This document shows positions 1 to 8,844 of a stretch of 64,000 nucleotides of DNA, piece by piece. The stretch is from Pseudomonas synxantha BG33R (GTDB lineage: Bacteria; Pseudomonadota; Gammaproteobacteria; Pseudomonadales; Pseudomonadaceae), in assembly GCF_000263715.2 (NCBI RefSeq), contig NZ_CM001514.1, positions 3,785,674-3,849,673 on the forward strand, read 5' to 3'. The notes beneath the pieces are model-generated. The model ran no database searches and had not been told where the DNA came from. It worked only from the letters and a program-made list of their open reading frames with translations. The position numbers were made by a program, and so were the translations under genes. Every line of letters begins with the position of its first letter. Positions within the stretch are counted from its first letter, which is position 1.

Positions 1-106
1 CAGCCTGGCAGCCGCCGAAGCCAGTATTGGCCTGGCGATCCTGCTGCAGCTGTATCGTCGCTTCCACACGCTTGATATCGACGCTGCCAGTGAGATGCGC
101 GGATGA
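1..106 (+). CDS. nuoK: NADH-quinone oxidoreductase subunit K, 3' end
   Basis: Only the last 34 codons are in the window (frame starts at base 2). The visible C-terminus reads [19 protein letters not shown] and then a short polar tail, which is the conserved end of the small three-helix membrane subunit NuoK of complex I. The alanine/glutamate stretch belongs to the buried helix that carries the conserved membrane glutamates of the family. The stop codon overlaps the nuoL start (ATGA at 103-106), so the two are translationally coupled. The assignment rests on this C-terminal match plus the nuoL-M-N order downstream. Confidence 0.9.
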
Positions 107-1956
107 ACATGATCTTTCTGACTTTCGTATTCCCCCTGATCGGTTTCCTGCTGCTGTCGTTCTCTCGCGGGCGCTGGTCGGAAAACCTCTCGGCCTTGAT
201 CGGCGTGGGCTCCATCGGCCTGTCGGCCATCGTGGCCGCCTACGTCATCTGGCAATTCAACGTGGCGCCGCCAGAAGGCGGTCACTACACCCTGGTGCTG
301 TGGCAGTGGATGTCGGTGGAGGGCTTCAAGCCCAACTTCGCCCTCTACGTCGACGGCCTGTCGATCACCATGCTCGGCGTGGTGGTGGGTGTGGGCTTCC
401 TGATCCACCTGTTCGCGTCCTGGTACATGCGCGGCGAAGCGGGCTACTCGCGTTTCTTCTCGTACACCAACCTGTTTATCGCCAGCATGCTGTTCCTGGT
501 ACTCGGCGATAACCTGTTGTTCCTGTACTTCGGCTGGGAAGGCGTGGGCCTGTGCTCGTACCTGTTGATCGGTTTCTACTACAGCAACCGCAACAACGGT
601 AACGCAGCACTCAAGGCGTTTATCGTCACCCGTATCGGCGACGTGTTCATGGCCATTGGCTTGTTCATCCTGTTCCAACAGGTGGGCACGCTGAACATTC
701 AGGAACTGCTGGTGCTGGCACCGCAGAAATTCCAGGTCGGCGACTTCTGGATCACCTTGGCGACCCTGATGCTGCTGGGCGGCGCCGTGGGTAAATCCGC
801 GCAACTGCCGCTGCAAACCTGGCTGGCGGATGCGATGGCCGGCCCTACACCGGTTTCGGCACTGATCCACGCCGCGACCATGGTGACCGCCGGTGTCTAC
901 CTGATCGCCCGTACCCACGGCCTGTTCACCCTGGCACCGGACATCCTGCACCTGGTAGGCATCGTCGGTGGCGTGACCCTGGTACTGGCCGGCTTCGCCG
1001 CGCTGGTGCAGACCGACATCAAGCGTATCCTCGCCTACTCGACCATGAGCCAGATCGGCTACATGTTCCTGGCCCTGGGCGTTGGCGCCTGGGACGCGGC
1101 GATCTTCCACCTGATGACCCACGCGTTCTTCAAGGCCCTGCTGTTCCTCGCCTCCGGTGCGGTGATCGTCGCCTGCCACCACGAGCAGAACATCTTCAAG
1201 ATGGGCGGCCTGTGGAAGAAACTGCCACTGGCCTACGCCAGCTTCATCGTCGGTGGTGCCGCCCTGGCCGCCCTGCCGCTGGTGACCGCCGGTTTCTACT
1301 CCAAGGACGAAATCCTCTGGGAAGCGTTTGCCAGCGGTAACCAGAACCTGCTCTACGCAGGCCTGGTGGGTGCGTTCATGACCTCGCTGTACACCTTCCG
1401 CCTGATCTTCATCACCTTCCACGGTGAAGCCAAGACCGAAGCGCACGCAGGCCACGGCATCTCCCACTGGCTGCCACTGTCGGTGCTGATCATCCTGTCG
1501 ACCTTCGTCGGCGCCATGATCACTCCACCACTGGCCGGCGTATTGCCAGAAAGCGTCGGCCATGCCGGCGGCGCAGACAAGCACAGCCTGGAAATCGCCT
1601 CGGGCGCCATTGCCATCGCCGGTATCCTGCTGGCCGCCCTGCTGTTCCTCGGCAAGCGTCGCTTCGTGACCGCCGTGGCCAACAGTGGCATCGGGCGCTT
1701 CCTGTCGGCCTGGTGGTTCGCTGCCTGGGGCTTCGATTGGCTCTACGACAAACTGTTCGTCAAGCCATACCTCGCCATCAGCCATGTACTGCGCAAAGAC
1801 CCGCTCGACCAGACCATCGGTTTGATCCCGCGCGCCGCCAAGGCTGGTCACACAGCCCTGAGCCGCAGCGAGACCGGCCAATTGCGTTGGTATGCAGCGT
1901 CCATGGCGGCCGGTGCCGTGCTGGTGATCGGCGCCATCGTCGTGGTAGCGGTCTGA
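103..1956 (+). CDS. nuoL: NADH-quinone oxidoreductase subunit L
   Basis: This is the 617-residue, Mrp-antiporter-like proton-pumping subunit at the distal end of the complex I membrane arm. The sequence is hydrophobic throughout, with many membrane segments. It shows the family's ionisable residues: Glu146 in the [14 protein letters not shown] helix and Lys231 in [12 protein letters not shown], followed by the [19 protein letters not shown] segment, a universal NuoL signature. The C-terminal part after about residue 450 fits the long lateral helix and final anchor. Length is normal for the family. It overlaps nuoK by 4 bases and is followed by a 55-bp gap and nuoM. It pumps protons using energy from NADH:quinone oxidation. 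Confidence 0.98.
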
Positions 1957-2011
1957 CTATGTTTAAGTGCACTGCGTACTTTGCAAACTTGCGAAAGGAA
2001 ACGAGCCCGTC

Positions 2012-3544
2012 ATGATTCTGCCCTGGCTAATCCTGATCCCCTTTATCGGCGGCCTGCTCTGCTGGATGGGTGAACGCTTCGGCGCCACCCTCCCCCGCTG
2101 GATTGCGTTGCTGACCATGTCCCTGGAACTCGCACTCGGCCTCTGGCTGTGGGCCCATGGCGACTATTCATTTGCTCCGGCACCGGGTGTCGATCCCACC
2201 TTCGCGCTTGAATTCAAGCACGTGTGGATCCAGCGCTTCGGCATCAACGTGCACCTGGCCCTCGACGGCCTGTCTCTGTTGATGATCCTGCTGACCGGCC
2301 TGCTGGGTATCCTCTCGGTACTCTGCTCCTGGAAAGAGATCCAGCGTCACGTGGGCTTCTTCCACCTGAACCTGATGTGGATCCTGGGCGGCGTTGTCGG
2401 CGTGTTCCTGGCGCTGGACCTGTTCATGTTCTTCTTCTTCTGGGAAATGATGCTGGTGCCGATGTACTTCCTCATCGCGCTCTGGGGTCACAGTTCTTCG
2501 GACGGCAAGAAAACCCGGATCTACGCGGCGACCAAGTTCTTCATCTTCACCCAGGCTTCCGGCCTGATCATGTTGGTGGCGATCCTGGGCCTGGTCCTGG
2601 TCAACTTCAACAGCACCGGCGTGATTACCTTCAACTACGCCGACCTGTTGAAAACCAAGATGTCGCTGACCACCGAGTACGTGCTGATGCTGGGCTTCTT
2701 CATCGCCTTCGCGGTGAAGCTGCCAGTGGTGCCGTTCCACTCCTGGTTGCCTGACGCTCACGCCCAGGCGCCGACTGCCGGTTCCGTGGACCTGGCCGGT
2801 ATCCTGTTGAAGACGGCGGCCTACGGCCTGCTGCGTTTCGCCCTGCCGCTGTTCCCGAATGCCTCGGCCGAGTTCGCGCCGATCGCCATGACCCTGGGTC
2901 TGATCGGGATCTTCTACGGCGCGTTCCTGGCCTTCGCGCAAACCGACATCAAGCGTCTGATTGCCTTCTCGTCCGTTTCCCACATGGGTTTCGTACTGAT
3001 CGGCATCTACTCCGGCAGCCAACTGGCGCTGCAAGGCGCAGTGATCCAGATGCTGGCCCACGGTGTTTCGGCCGCTGCCCTGTTTATCCTCAGTGGTCAG
3101 TTGTACGAGCGCCTGCATACCCGTGACATGCGTGAAATGGGTGGTGTGTGGTCGCGCATTGCTTACCTGCCGGCGATCAGCCTGTTCTTCGCCGCTGCAT
3201 CCCTGGGCTTGCCGGGTACCGGTAACTTCATCGGCGAGTTCCTGATCCTGATGGGTGCCTTTGTGCAGACGCCGTGGATCAGCGCCATTGCTACCTCCGG
3301 CCTGGTGTTCGGTTCGGTGTACTCGCTGATCATGATCCACCGCGCCTACTTCGGCCCGGCCAAGTCCGACACCGTCCTGCAAGGGATGGATGCGCGCGAA
3401 CTGATCATGGTGCTCGGCCTTGCGGTGTTGCTGATCTTCATCGGCGTGTACCCGCAACCGTTCCTGGACACTTCTGCCGCAACGATGCATGGCGTGCAGC
3501 AGTGGTTCGGCACCGCCTTCTCTCAACTCGCTTCGGCCCGGTAA
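2012..3544 (+). CDS. nuoM: NADH-quinone oxidoreductase subunit M
   Basis: This 510-residue complex I antiporter-like subunit starts with [14 protein letters not shown]. An in-frame ATG-like extension begins at 1967, but the ATG at 2012 has a good ribosome site (GAAAGGAAACG, about 1992-2002) and gives the normal family length. Key residues are Glu145 in [19 protein letters not shown] and Lys236 in [19 protein letters not shown], which are the proton-channel pair. Next comes the [18 protein letters not shown] segment. It lies 55 bp after nuoL and 7 bp before nuoN in the same operon. The 55-bp leader contains a short motif that recurs at 6110 (see findings). Confidence 0.98.
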   Translation: MILPWLILIPFIGGLLCWMGERFGATLPRWIALLTMSLELALGLWLWAHGDYSFAPAPGVDPTFALEFKHVWIQRFGINVHLALDGLSLLMILLTGLLGILSVLCSWKEIQRHVGFFHLNLMWILGGVVGVFLALDLFMFFFFWEMMLVPMYFLIALWGHSSSDGKKTRIYAATKFFIFTQASGLIMLVAILGLVLVNFNSTGVITFNYADLLKTKMSLTTEYVLMLGFFIAFAVKLPVVPFHSWLPDAHAQAPTAGSVDLAGILLKTAAYGLLRFALPLFPNASAEFAPIAMTLGLIGIFYGAFLAFAQTDIKRLIAFSSVSHMGFVLIGIYSGSQLALQGAVIQMLAHGVSAAALFILSGQLYERLHTRDMREMGGVWSRIAYLPAISLFFAAASLGLPGTGNFIGEFLILMGAFVQTPWISAIATSGLVFGSVYSLIMIHRAYFGPAKSDTVLQGMDARELIMVLGLAVLLIFIGVYPQPFLDTSAATMHGVQQWFGTAFSQLASAR

Positions 3545-3551
3545 GAGCGCT

Positions 3552-5015
3552 ATGGAATTCACGATCCAACACTTTATCGCGCTTGCGCCGCTGCTGATTA
3601 CCAGCCTCACCATCGTGGTGGTGATGCTGGCAATCGCCTGGCGCCGCAATCACTCGCAAACGTTCCTGCTGTCCTGCGCCGGGTTGAACCTGGCCCTGCT
3701 GTCGATCATCCCGGCCCTCAAGGTCGCGCCACTGGCGGTCACGCCATTGATGATGGTCGATGACTTCGCGTTGCTGTACATCGCCCTGATCCTGGTGGCG
3801 ACCCTGGCGTGCGTCACCCTCGCCCACGCTTACCTCGGCGAAGGCGGCACCGGCTACCCGGGCAACCGCGAAGAGCTGTACCTGCTGATCCTGCTGGCTG
3901 CGGCCGGCGGTATCGTGCTGGTCAGCGCGCAGCACCTGGCCGGCTTGTTCATCGGCCTGGAACTGCTGTCGATCCCGACCTACGGCCTGGTGGCCTACGC
4001 CTTCTTCAACAAGCGCTCCCTGGAAGCCGGTATCAAGTACATGGTGCTGTCGGCCGCCGGTTCCGCGTTCCTGTTGTTCGGTATGGCCCTGCTCTACGCA
4101 GAAGCTGGCAGCCTGAGCTTCACCGGTATCGGCCACGCCCTGGCCGCCACCAACAGCCCGGCGCCAATCGCCCAGCTTGGCCTGGCGATGATGCTGATCG
4201 GCCTGGCGTTCAAGCTGTCGCTGGTACCCTTCCACCTGTGGACCCCGGACGTGTACGAAGGCGCCCCGGCGCCAGTGGCTGCGTTCCTGGCGACTGCGTC
4301 GAAGGTCGCGGTATTTGCGGTGATGGTGCGTCTGTTCCAGATCTCCCCTGCCGCCAACACCGGCGTGCTGAGCAACGTGCTGACCGTGATCGCCATTGCG
4401 TCGATCCTGTTCGGTAACCTGCTGGCCCTGACTCAGAACAACCTCAAGCGTCTGCTGGGTTACTCGTCCATCGCCCACTTCGGCTACCTGCTGATCGCCC
4501 TGGTGGCGAGCAAAGGCCTGGCCGTGGAAGCCATCGGCGTGTACCTGGTCACCTACGTGATCACCAGCCTTGGCGCATTCGGCGTGATCACGCTGATGTC
4601 CTCGCCCTACAAAGGCCGTGATGCTGATGCCCTGTACGAATACCGCGGCCTGTTCTGGCGCCGTCCGTACCTGACCGCCGTACTCACCGTAATGATGCTG
4701 TCGCTGGCCGGTATCCCGCTGACCGCGGGCTTTATCGGCAAGTTCTACATTGTCGCGACCGGTGTTGAAGCCCACGAGTGGTGGTTGGTAGCGTCGTTGG
4801 TACTGGGCAGCGCCATCGGCGTGTTCTACTACCTGCGCGTGATGGTCACCCTGTACCTGATCGAGCCAAACCTGCGCCGTGTGGATGCCGAGCTGCATTG
4901 GGAACAGAAAGCCGGTGGCGTGATGCTGCTGGCCATCGCCGTGCTCGCGTTCTTCCTGGGCGTGTACCCGCAACCGTTGCTCACCCTGGTGCAGCACGCG
5001 GTGTTGGGGGTTTGA
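3552..5015 (+). CDS. nuoN: NADH-quinone oxidoreductase subunit N
   Basis: Last gene of the complex I operon, 487 residues, starting [15 protein letters not shown]. It is a third antiporter-like, polytopic proton-translocating subunit. The [16 protein letters not shown] helix and the [20 protein letters not shown] segment are diagnostic of NuoN, the latter carrying the channel lysine and the loop motif. A second conserved stretch, [20 protein letters not shown], matches the lysine-bearing helix of the family. It begins 7 bp after nuoM and is followed within 30 bp by a strong intrinsic terminator, as expected for the operon end. Confidence 0.98.
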   Translation: MEFTIQHFIALAPLLITSLTIVVVMLAIAWRRNHSQTFLLSCAGLNLALLSIIPALKVAPLAVTPLMMVDDFALLYIALILVATLACVTLAHAYLGEGGTGYPGNREELYLLILLAAAGGIVLVSAQHLAGLFIGLELLSIPTYGLVAYAFFNKRSLEAGIKYMVLSAAGSAFLLFGMALLYAEAGSLSFTGIGHALAATNSPAPIAQLGLAMMLIGLAFKLSLVPFHLWTPDVYEGAPAPVAAFLATASKVAVFAVMVRLFQISPAANTGVLSNVLTVIAIASILFGNLLALTQNNLKRLLGYSSIAHFGYLLIALVASKGLAVEAIGVYLVTYVITSLGAFGVITLMSSPYKGRDADALYEYRGLFWRRPYLTAVLTVMMLSLAGIPLTAGFIGKFYIVATGVEAHEWWLVASLVLGSAIGVFYYLRVMVTLYLIEPNLRRVDAELHWEQKAGGVMLLAIAVLAFFLGVYPQPLLTLVQHAVLGV

Positions 5016-5040
5016 TCGCTTAGATTGATGCAGTAAGCAG

Positions 5041-5064
5041 AACGGCGCCTTTGGGCGCCGTTTT
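5041..5064 (+). terminator. Rho-independent terminator of the nuo operon
   Basis: A perfect 9-bp stem (AACGGCGCC / GGCGCCGTT) with a TTTG loop is followed by a T-rich run (TTGCGTTTT). It lies 26 bp after the nuoN stop and fits as the end of the nuo transcript. Confidence 0.9.
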
Positions 5065-5272
5065 GCGTTTTCAGGGCAAGAGTAGGTGCTCTGGTCACCA
5101 AATGTATTGACTGCCCCGCCGCCTTCGCGAGCAAGCCCACACACATTTGGATCGAGGAGCGTCAGTTGGATACTCATGGGCTCACCGCGGTCCCATGCCA
5201 CGCTAGCATCGCGAATGGTCTGACCCGATACACAGCGACAGCTGACATCTGTGCTCCGTCCTGCCTTCGAAA

Positions 5273-5307
5273 AGTGATCAATTCATACGCAACCTACGTA
5301 GTGATCA
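5273..5307. promoter_or_regulatory. Direct repeats AGTGATCA flanking the HTH gene start (candidate operator)
   Basis: Two identical octamers AGTGATCA, each containing the palindrome TGATCA, lie at 5273-5280 and 5300-5307. The 8-bp palindrome CTACGTAG (5294-5301) sits between them and overlaps the inferred GTG start of the regulator at 5301. Repeated palindromic sites over the start of an HTH gene usually mean autorepression. The rest of 5065-5272 shows no gene or remnant that I can recognise. Confidence 0.35.
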
Positions 5308-5624
5308 GCACAAAACGCACTATTGCTTCAGAGTTGATCGAAGGCTTCGACGCCCTGGCCGACGAACGCCAGGGCAAAATCACCCTGCGCACTCACCAAG
5401 TGCACCTCAACAAACTGGCACCGCTCACCGCAGACGAGGTGATCGCCGTGCGACAGCAACTCAACCTCTCCAGGTCGGTATTCGCCATGTACTTGCGTAC
5501 GAACATCCGGACCCTGGAAAACTGGGAACAAGGCCGGGCCAAACCCAACGCCCAGGCCGTCACCCTGATCCGCCTGGTGGCGCGCTTTCCGAAAACCGTG
5601 GCACAACTTGCTGCACTGGGCTGA
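5301..5624 (+). CDS. Solitary HTH (HigA/NadS-like) DNA-binding protein
   Basis: A 107-residue protein when started at GTG 5301 (MISTKRTIASELIEGFDAL); in-frame extensions to 5166 are unlike the family. The second half is a clear helix-turn-helix: LTADEVIAVRQQLNLSRSVFAMYLRTNIRTLENWEQGRAKP, where the NWEQGRRxP-like segment is typical of HigA/NadS-type antitoxin regulators. Such proteins normally pair with a RelE/HigB-type toxin immediately upstream. No toxin reading frame is present between the nuo terminator and this gene or in the 500 bp after it, so it appears to be a solitary antitoxin-like regulator. It probably controls itself or another locus. No good Shine-Dalgarno is visible before the GTG, so the start is uncertain. 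Confidence 0.7.
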   Translation: MISTKRTIASELIEGFDALADERQGKITLRTHQVHLNKLAPLTADEVIAVRQQLNLSRSVFAMYLRTNIRTLENWEQGRAKPNAQAVTLIRLVARFPKTVAQLAALG

Positions 5625-6159
5625 CCTGCAAAAGCATCGAGTAGTAGGCTGCTTCCATTGACGCCACAGCACACAGCGGAGTTTGTGTCGTACCCTTGCC
5701 GGGTGTGTAGAGGACTTTCACCTCCAAGTCATTCGACTCACCACCATAGTGAGTCGAACAGCACCAGGCATGGCGGTTTCGGCCGCAAGCGTAAACGCCA
5801 GATGCAGATCAATATCAACATAGGCATTCCATACGCCGCAGTTGGTGTCCTCGACTAAACGCTTCTAGCGTTGAGCACCCGCGAAGAAAAATATGTGAAC
5901 CACAACGACAACGGAACGTCGGCTTATATGCAACTGGATATTACAGTCTTGTATATGAACCAATACTTTTAGAAATCAACGATGGAGCGAAATGTAGGAA
6001 ATGCCAATCAGACCGATCCGATAAATACCTGGAAAAACACAGGAAGACTCAACTGAAAAATAATACAGCTCAAGAAATAATATTGACAATCACAATAGAC
6101 GCTCATACGGTTTAAGTGCATCGCAAATCTGCGAAGGCAATAATCCTGAGGAACTATAT
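5625..6159. other. Gene-poor accessory stretch, partly AT-rich
   Basis: No convincing gene is seen. The first 230 bp are GC-rich and include a perfect 10-bp hairpin at 5732-5758. After about 5880 the DNA becomes strongly AT-rich, unlike the host backbone. A TTGACA box at 6083-6088, with a weak TACGGT box 17 bp downstream, may be the promoter for the small ORF, carbamoyltransferase-domain and MFS genes that follow. A reading frame at 5658-5858 has no family resemblance and is not proposed as a gene. Confidence 0.4.
5732..5758. repeat. Perfect inverted repeat (10-bp stem, 7-nt loop)
   Basis: TTCGACTCAC at 5732-5741 is exactly complementary to GTGAGTCGAA at 5749-5758, with loop CACCATA. No T-run follows on either strand, so it is not a standard terminator. 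On the minus strand it is followed by GGAGGTGAAAGTCCTC, another short self-complementary element. Together these resemble structured-RNA sequence, possibly a group II intron remnant (see findings). Confidence 0.5.
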
Positions 6160-6213
6160 ATGAGACGAGTAATTTTGCGGCGCCCTACCCTAGAGAAAAC
6201 CTCATTAGATTGA
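6160..6213 (+). CDS. Possible 17-residue leader peptide
   Basis: A short frame starts at ATG 6160 with a well-placed GAGGA ribosome site (6148-6152) and encodes MRRVILRRPTLEKTSLD. Its TGA stop (6211-6213) overlaps the TTG codon (6210-6212) at which the carbamoyltransferase-domain frame opens. This is the classic geometry of translational coupling. It could be a leader peptide, or the frameshifted start of the following remnant. It is too short for homology; the evidence is only the ribosome site and the overlap. Confidence 0.3.
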   Translation: MRRVILRRPTLEKTSLD

Positions 6214-6614
6214 ATAAAATCAAGAAGCGCGAGGGGTTTCGACCCATTGCGCCTATATGCTTAGAAGAATGTATGGCTGAATACTTTCGCCCGTCCAACC
6301 CCTCCCCTTTCATGCTGGAATTTCGAAAAGTTATTTCATCTAAAATTCCAGCCGTGACGCACGTTGATAACTCAGCGCGCCCTCAATCAGTCAATAAATC
6401 GCAGAATCTTCGTATGCATCAGTTACTGAGCGCCTATCGTGATATATCAGGAGTCGGCGTACTTTGTAACACTTCCCTGAACTTTAACGGCCGCGGTTTT
6501 ATAAATAGGTTGAGCGACCTGTATCGATTCGCCAGTGAACATGGACTCGACGGCTTCGTGTTTGAAGACAAACTTTTTCTCAATTCAGATCGGCATGATG
6601 AAAACGTCAAGTAA
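6210..6614 (+). CDS. Isolated C-terminal (YrdC-like) domain of a NodU/CmcH/TobZ-type carbamoyltransferase
   Basis: A 134-residue frame covers almost exactly the C-terminal domain of O-carbamoyltransferases. Signature segments are NKIKKREGFRPIAPICLEE, EYFRPSNPSPFMLEF, PAVTHVDNSARPQSV and GVGVLCNTSLNFNGRGFI, followed by the typical C-terminal GLDGFVFEDKLFL. Full-length enzymes are about 550-600 residues and carry an N-terminal Kae1-like domain, which is absent here: the same frame is closed by a stop at 6147-6149. The YrdC-like half normally makes carbamoyl-adenylate. The protein is either a truncated relic or a stand-alone domain. The only start codon is TTG 6210, coupled to the upstream mini-ORF. 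It overlaps the MFS gene by about 20 bp. Composition is AT-rich, which suggests horizontal transfer. Confidence 0.6.
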   Translation: MNKIKKREGFRPIAPICLEECMAEYFRPSNPSPFMLEFRKVISSKIPAVTHVDNSARPQSVNKSQNLRMHQLLSAYRDISGVGVLCNTSLNFNGRGFINRLSDLYRFASEHGLDGFVFEDKLFLNSDRHDENVK

Positions 6615-7815
6615 GCTTATTTACGTGCAAGCGCTATCCAGCCTATCACTATGGCTTGATATTTTTTTGATCTTCACGGTTCCCGTTTATCTATGGCATG
6701 CCTCTCCTTCATCGATAGCGTTCCTGGCTTTTTGCCTGGGTGCCCCAATGTTGTTTCTTGGCCCTATCGTTGGAACGCTGATAGATCGACATGACGTAAG
6801 GAAAACACTATTATTTGGTGCCTTACTGCGCACACTATCTACTGTAGCACTCGCAGTGTCTCCAGACCTTCAGAGTTTTTTGTTTTTGGTTTTATTCAAA
6901 GGCGTGTCAAACCTATTTTACTTCCCTTCGATAACCATCATGGTTCGGCAGCTGATACTTGCCGAAGAGCGCAAATCATTTTTCAGTCACGTCAGTGTAT
7001 TTGATCAATCCTCCAAAATTCTTGCACCATTACTTGCAGGCGTGTTAACGGCAGCATTATCACCTAAGGATCTATTCTTTTTGTCGGCTGTCGCCATTTC
7101 ATTAACCCTTCCACTCTTAAGGTCTATTTGCCTGGCATTCCGAACGCAAATTAATGACTCTTCTACGAAAACCCTTCCACTCTATCGCGACATAACAAGA
7201 GGACTTTCTATTTTCAAAGCCTTGCCCTTTCAACTACGCATAGGCTTTTTATACTCCCTACTGACATCGCTGGCTTTAGGAATTTACGACCCGCATCTGG
7301 CGTCCTTTCTAGCCTACGAAGGCTTACCTCCAGTTAATTTTTCAGTGATCGTTTCCGCAACCGCCGGAGGCGCGATATGTGCCGCATTGTTGATGAAGTT
7401 CAAATTGAGCAATATAGATGAGATTCTACTTCGATCACATGCATTATTTATTTTTTCTGCAGCATTAATCCTGACCGCAATTTTAGTATTTTTCCAAGTA
7501 CCTGGAAGAGCCTATCTCTATCCGCTGGCTTGGTTTGTAAATGGTTTTAGTTATGAGATACTAATCATATCGTCAAATATAATTCTTCAACAATTATGCC
7601 CTTCTAATAATATCGGAAGAGTATCCATGTCTTTCAGAAGCATCCAAATGCTATGCGTTATAATCGGACCTTCTTTAGGGACAGTGCTAATAATCGCAGG
7701 CGGTCGCCCAGCACCTTTTGTTGTGGCTGCATGCATGGCTTTTTTAACTGCATCAGTATCAATTGCGGTCTATCTATATTTGTACAAAAAGCAAGCGCGC
7801 ACACCTGTTAGTTAG
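6595..7815 (+). CDS. MFS exporter (MFS_3/macrolide-efflux type)
   Basis: About 405 residues from ATG 6595 (a second ATG follows at 6598), with some 12 hydrophobic segments. Motif A of the major facilitator superfamily is clear in the loop after helix 2 (GTLIDRHDVRKTLLFG). The general pattern resembles the enterobactin-exporter/Mef branch of drug and natural-product exporters. The start lies inside the 3' end of the carbamoyltransferase domain, has no good ribosome site, and probably depends on coupled translation. Carbamoyltransferases and MFS exporters are both common in secondary-metabolite clusters, so the pair may be what remains of one; no other biosynthetic gene is present. The substrate is unknown. 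The gene is markedly AT-rich compared with its neighbours. Confidence 0.85.
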   Translation: MMKTSSKLIYVQALSSLSLWLDIFLIFTVPVYLWHASPSSIAFLAFCLGAPMLFLGPIVGTLIDRHDVRKTLLFGALLRTLSTVALAVSPDLQSFLFLVLFKGVSNLFYFPSITIMVRQLILAEERKSFFSHVSVFDQSSKILAPLLAGVLTAALSPKDLFFLSAVAISLTLPLLRSICLAFRTQINDSSTKTLPLYRDITRGLSIFKALPFQLRIGFLYSLLTSLALGIYDPHLASFLAYEGLPPVNFSVIVSATAGGAICAALLMKFKLSNIDEILLRSHALFIFSAALILTAILVFFQVPGRAYLYPLAWFVNGFSYEILIISSNIILQQLCPSNNIGRVSMSFRSIQMLCVIIGPSLGTVLIIAGGRPAPFVVAACMAFLTASVSIAVYLYLYKKQARTPVS

Positions 7816-7921
7816 TGCCACATCAAACGATCATCCGGTGAATCTCCTATTACTTTAAGTTATCTAATCAAGTGCAAGATCGAGTAGGCTTGCGCGCAAC
7901 GCGCCATGCCTGGCCCACCCA

Positions 7922-7951
7922 AAAAACGCCCCGAGCATTCGGGGCGTTTTT
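7922..7951. terminator. Bidirectional terminator
   Basis: AAAAACGCCCCGA and TCGGGGCGTTTTT form a perfect 13-bp stem with a GCAT loop, giving an A-run/T-run on both sides. It lies between the convergent MFS gene and the minus-strand outer-membrane protein gene and can end both transcripts. Confidence 0.9.
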
Positions 7952-7966
7952 ACAGCGTAAACAGCG

Positions 7967-8719
7967 TCAGAATGCGATACCGACCTTGAAGCCATACTCA
8001 TCACGCTTGAGCTTGGTGTTATCGGCCACATAGGAATCGCCGTCGAGCTTGTACTCGGTGCGGGTGTAGTACAGGCCCGCCATCACTGGCAGGTCACCCT
8101 TCTGGTTCATCAGCAGGCTGACTTCGGCATAAGGGTTGGTGCGGTCCTTGAGGTCCACGCTGTCGCTGCCAACGCCGTCTACCTTGAGTTTGGCACGGCC
8201 GTCGATGGTGTGACGGGCGCCGGCTTCAACGCGCAGGGTCATGTCATCGAACTGGTGGTTGTAGCCCAGGGCTGCCTTGGCAAACGGCGACTTGTTGGTC
8301 AGCTTCATATCGTAGCCATTGGTGTCCGGCTCATAGCGGGTCCAGGTGTAGCCACCACCTACGATCACGTCGACGAAGTTGCGCGCATCCAGCGCGGCAC
8401 GCCAGCCGAGGTCGAGGTTAGCCTGGCCTTCCTTGAGTTTGTTATCGCTCTTTTCGCCGTACTTGGCTTCGATACCGGCCTGGTAGATGAAGCCGGATTC
8501 GGCGGTGAGCTTGTTGCCGAAGTTATAGAACAGGCCCGCTTCAGGCATGTGGTCCTTGTCGCTTTCGCTACCGCCTTCCAGTTTGAAGTCGTTGTAGCTG
8601 CCCAGGATCCCGAACGTGGAGATCGGGTCGGTGGAAGGTGCAGCGAACACCACGCCAGGCGCAGCTGCCAGGGCCAGCAACGAGGTGTTCTTGAGAAATT
8701 TTCCGAATAGTTTGGACAT
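7967..8719 (-). CDS. Outer-membrane beta-barrel protein of unknown function
   Basis: A 250-residue protein starting MSKLFGKFLKNTS at 8719, chosen because GGAGAT sits at normal distance upstream. It has a signal peptide with cleavage after VVFA, giving mature APSTDPIS. The mature part alternates polar and hydrophobic residues, as in transmembrane beta strands (for example FVDVIVGGGYTWTRYE, PVMAGLYYTRTEY). It ends in phenylalanine (YGFKVGIAF), the usual outer-membrane assembly signal. Length fits an 8-12-strand barrel. I cannot assign a ligand; relatives are annotated only as outer membrane or porin-family proteins. It is monocistronic, with two palindromes upstream and a strong terminator downstream. 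Confidence 0.75.
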   Translation of the reverse strand: MSKLFGKFLKNTSLLALAAAPGVVFAAPSTDPISTFGILGSYNDFKLEGGSESDKDHMPEAGLFYNFGNKLTAESGFIYQAGIEAKYGEKSDNKLKEGQANLDLGWRAALDARNFVDVIVGGGYTWTRYEPDTNGYDMKLTNKSPFAKAALGYNHQFDDMTLRVEAGARHTIDGRAKLKVDGVGSDSVDLKDRTNPYAEVSLLMNQKGDLPVMAGLYYTRTEYKLDGDSYVADNTKLKRDEYGFKVGIAF

Positions 8720-8763
8720 CGTTTTACATCTCCATTTTAAGGTGGGCAAAGTATTCAGGAATC

Positions 8764-8797
8764 GGTTCGAACCTTGGCGTTTGCAAAAAGTTCGAAC
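8764..8797. promoter_or_regulatory. Two GTTCGAAC palindromes upstream of the outer-membrane protein gene
   Basis: The 8-bp palindrome GTTCGAAC occurs at 8765-8772 (10 bp, GGTTCGAACC, at 8764-8773) and again at 8790-8797. Their starts are 25 bp apart in the 125-bp gap between two minus-strand genes, about 45-80 bp upstream of the barrel-protein start. Spacing and position suit a paired operator. The binding factor is unknown. Confidence 0.35.
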
Positions 8798-8844
8798 GGA
8801 TTTGCACCAAAATGGAGAAAAAACGGTTCAGCGAAGGCTCTATC

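Noticed and set aside
1967..2011. 15-codon N-terminal extension of nuoM
   Set aside because: The ATG at 2012 has a good ribosome site and gives the normal NuoM length.
2168..5201. Long minus-strand open frames opposite nuoM and nuoN
   Set aside because: They are antisense to well-conserved genes, and their products are rich in Gln, His and Arg, as expected for shadows of GC-rich hydrophobic genes.
5658..5858. 66-codon ORF after the HTH gene
   Set aside because: No ribosome site, no conserved pattern, spans the perfect hairpin.
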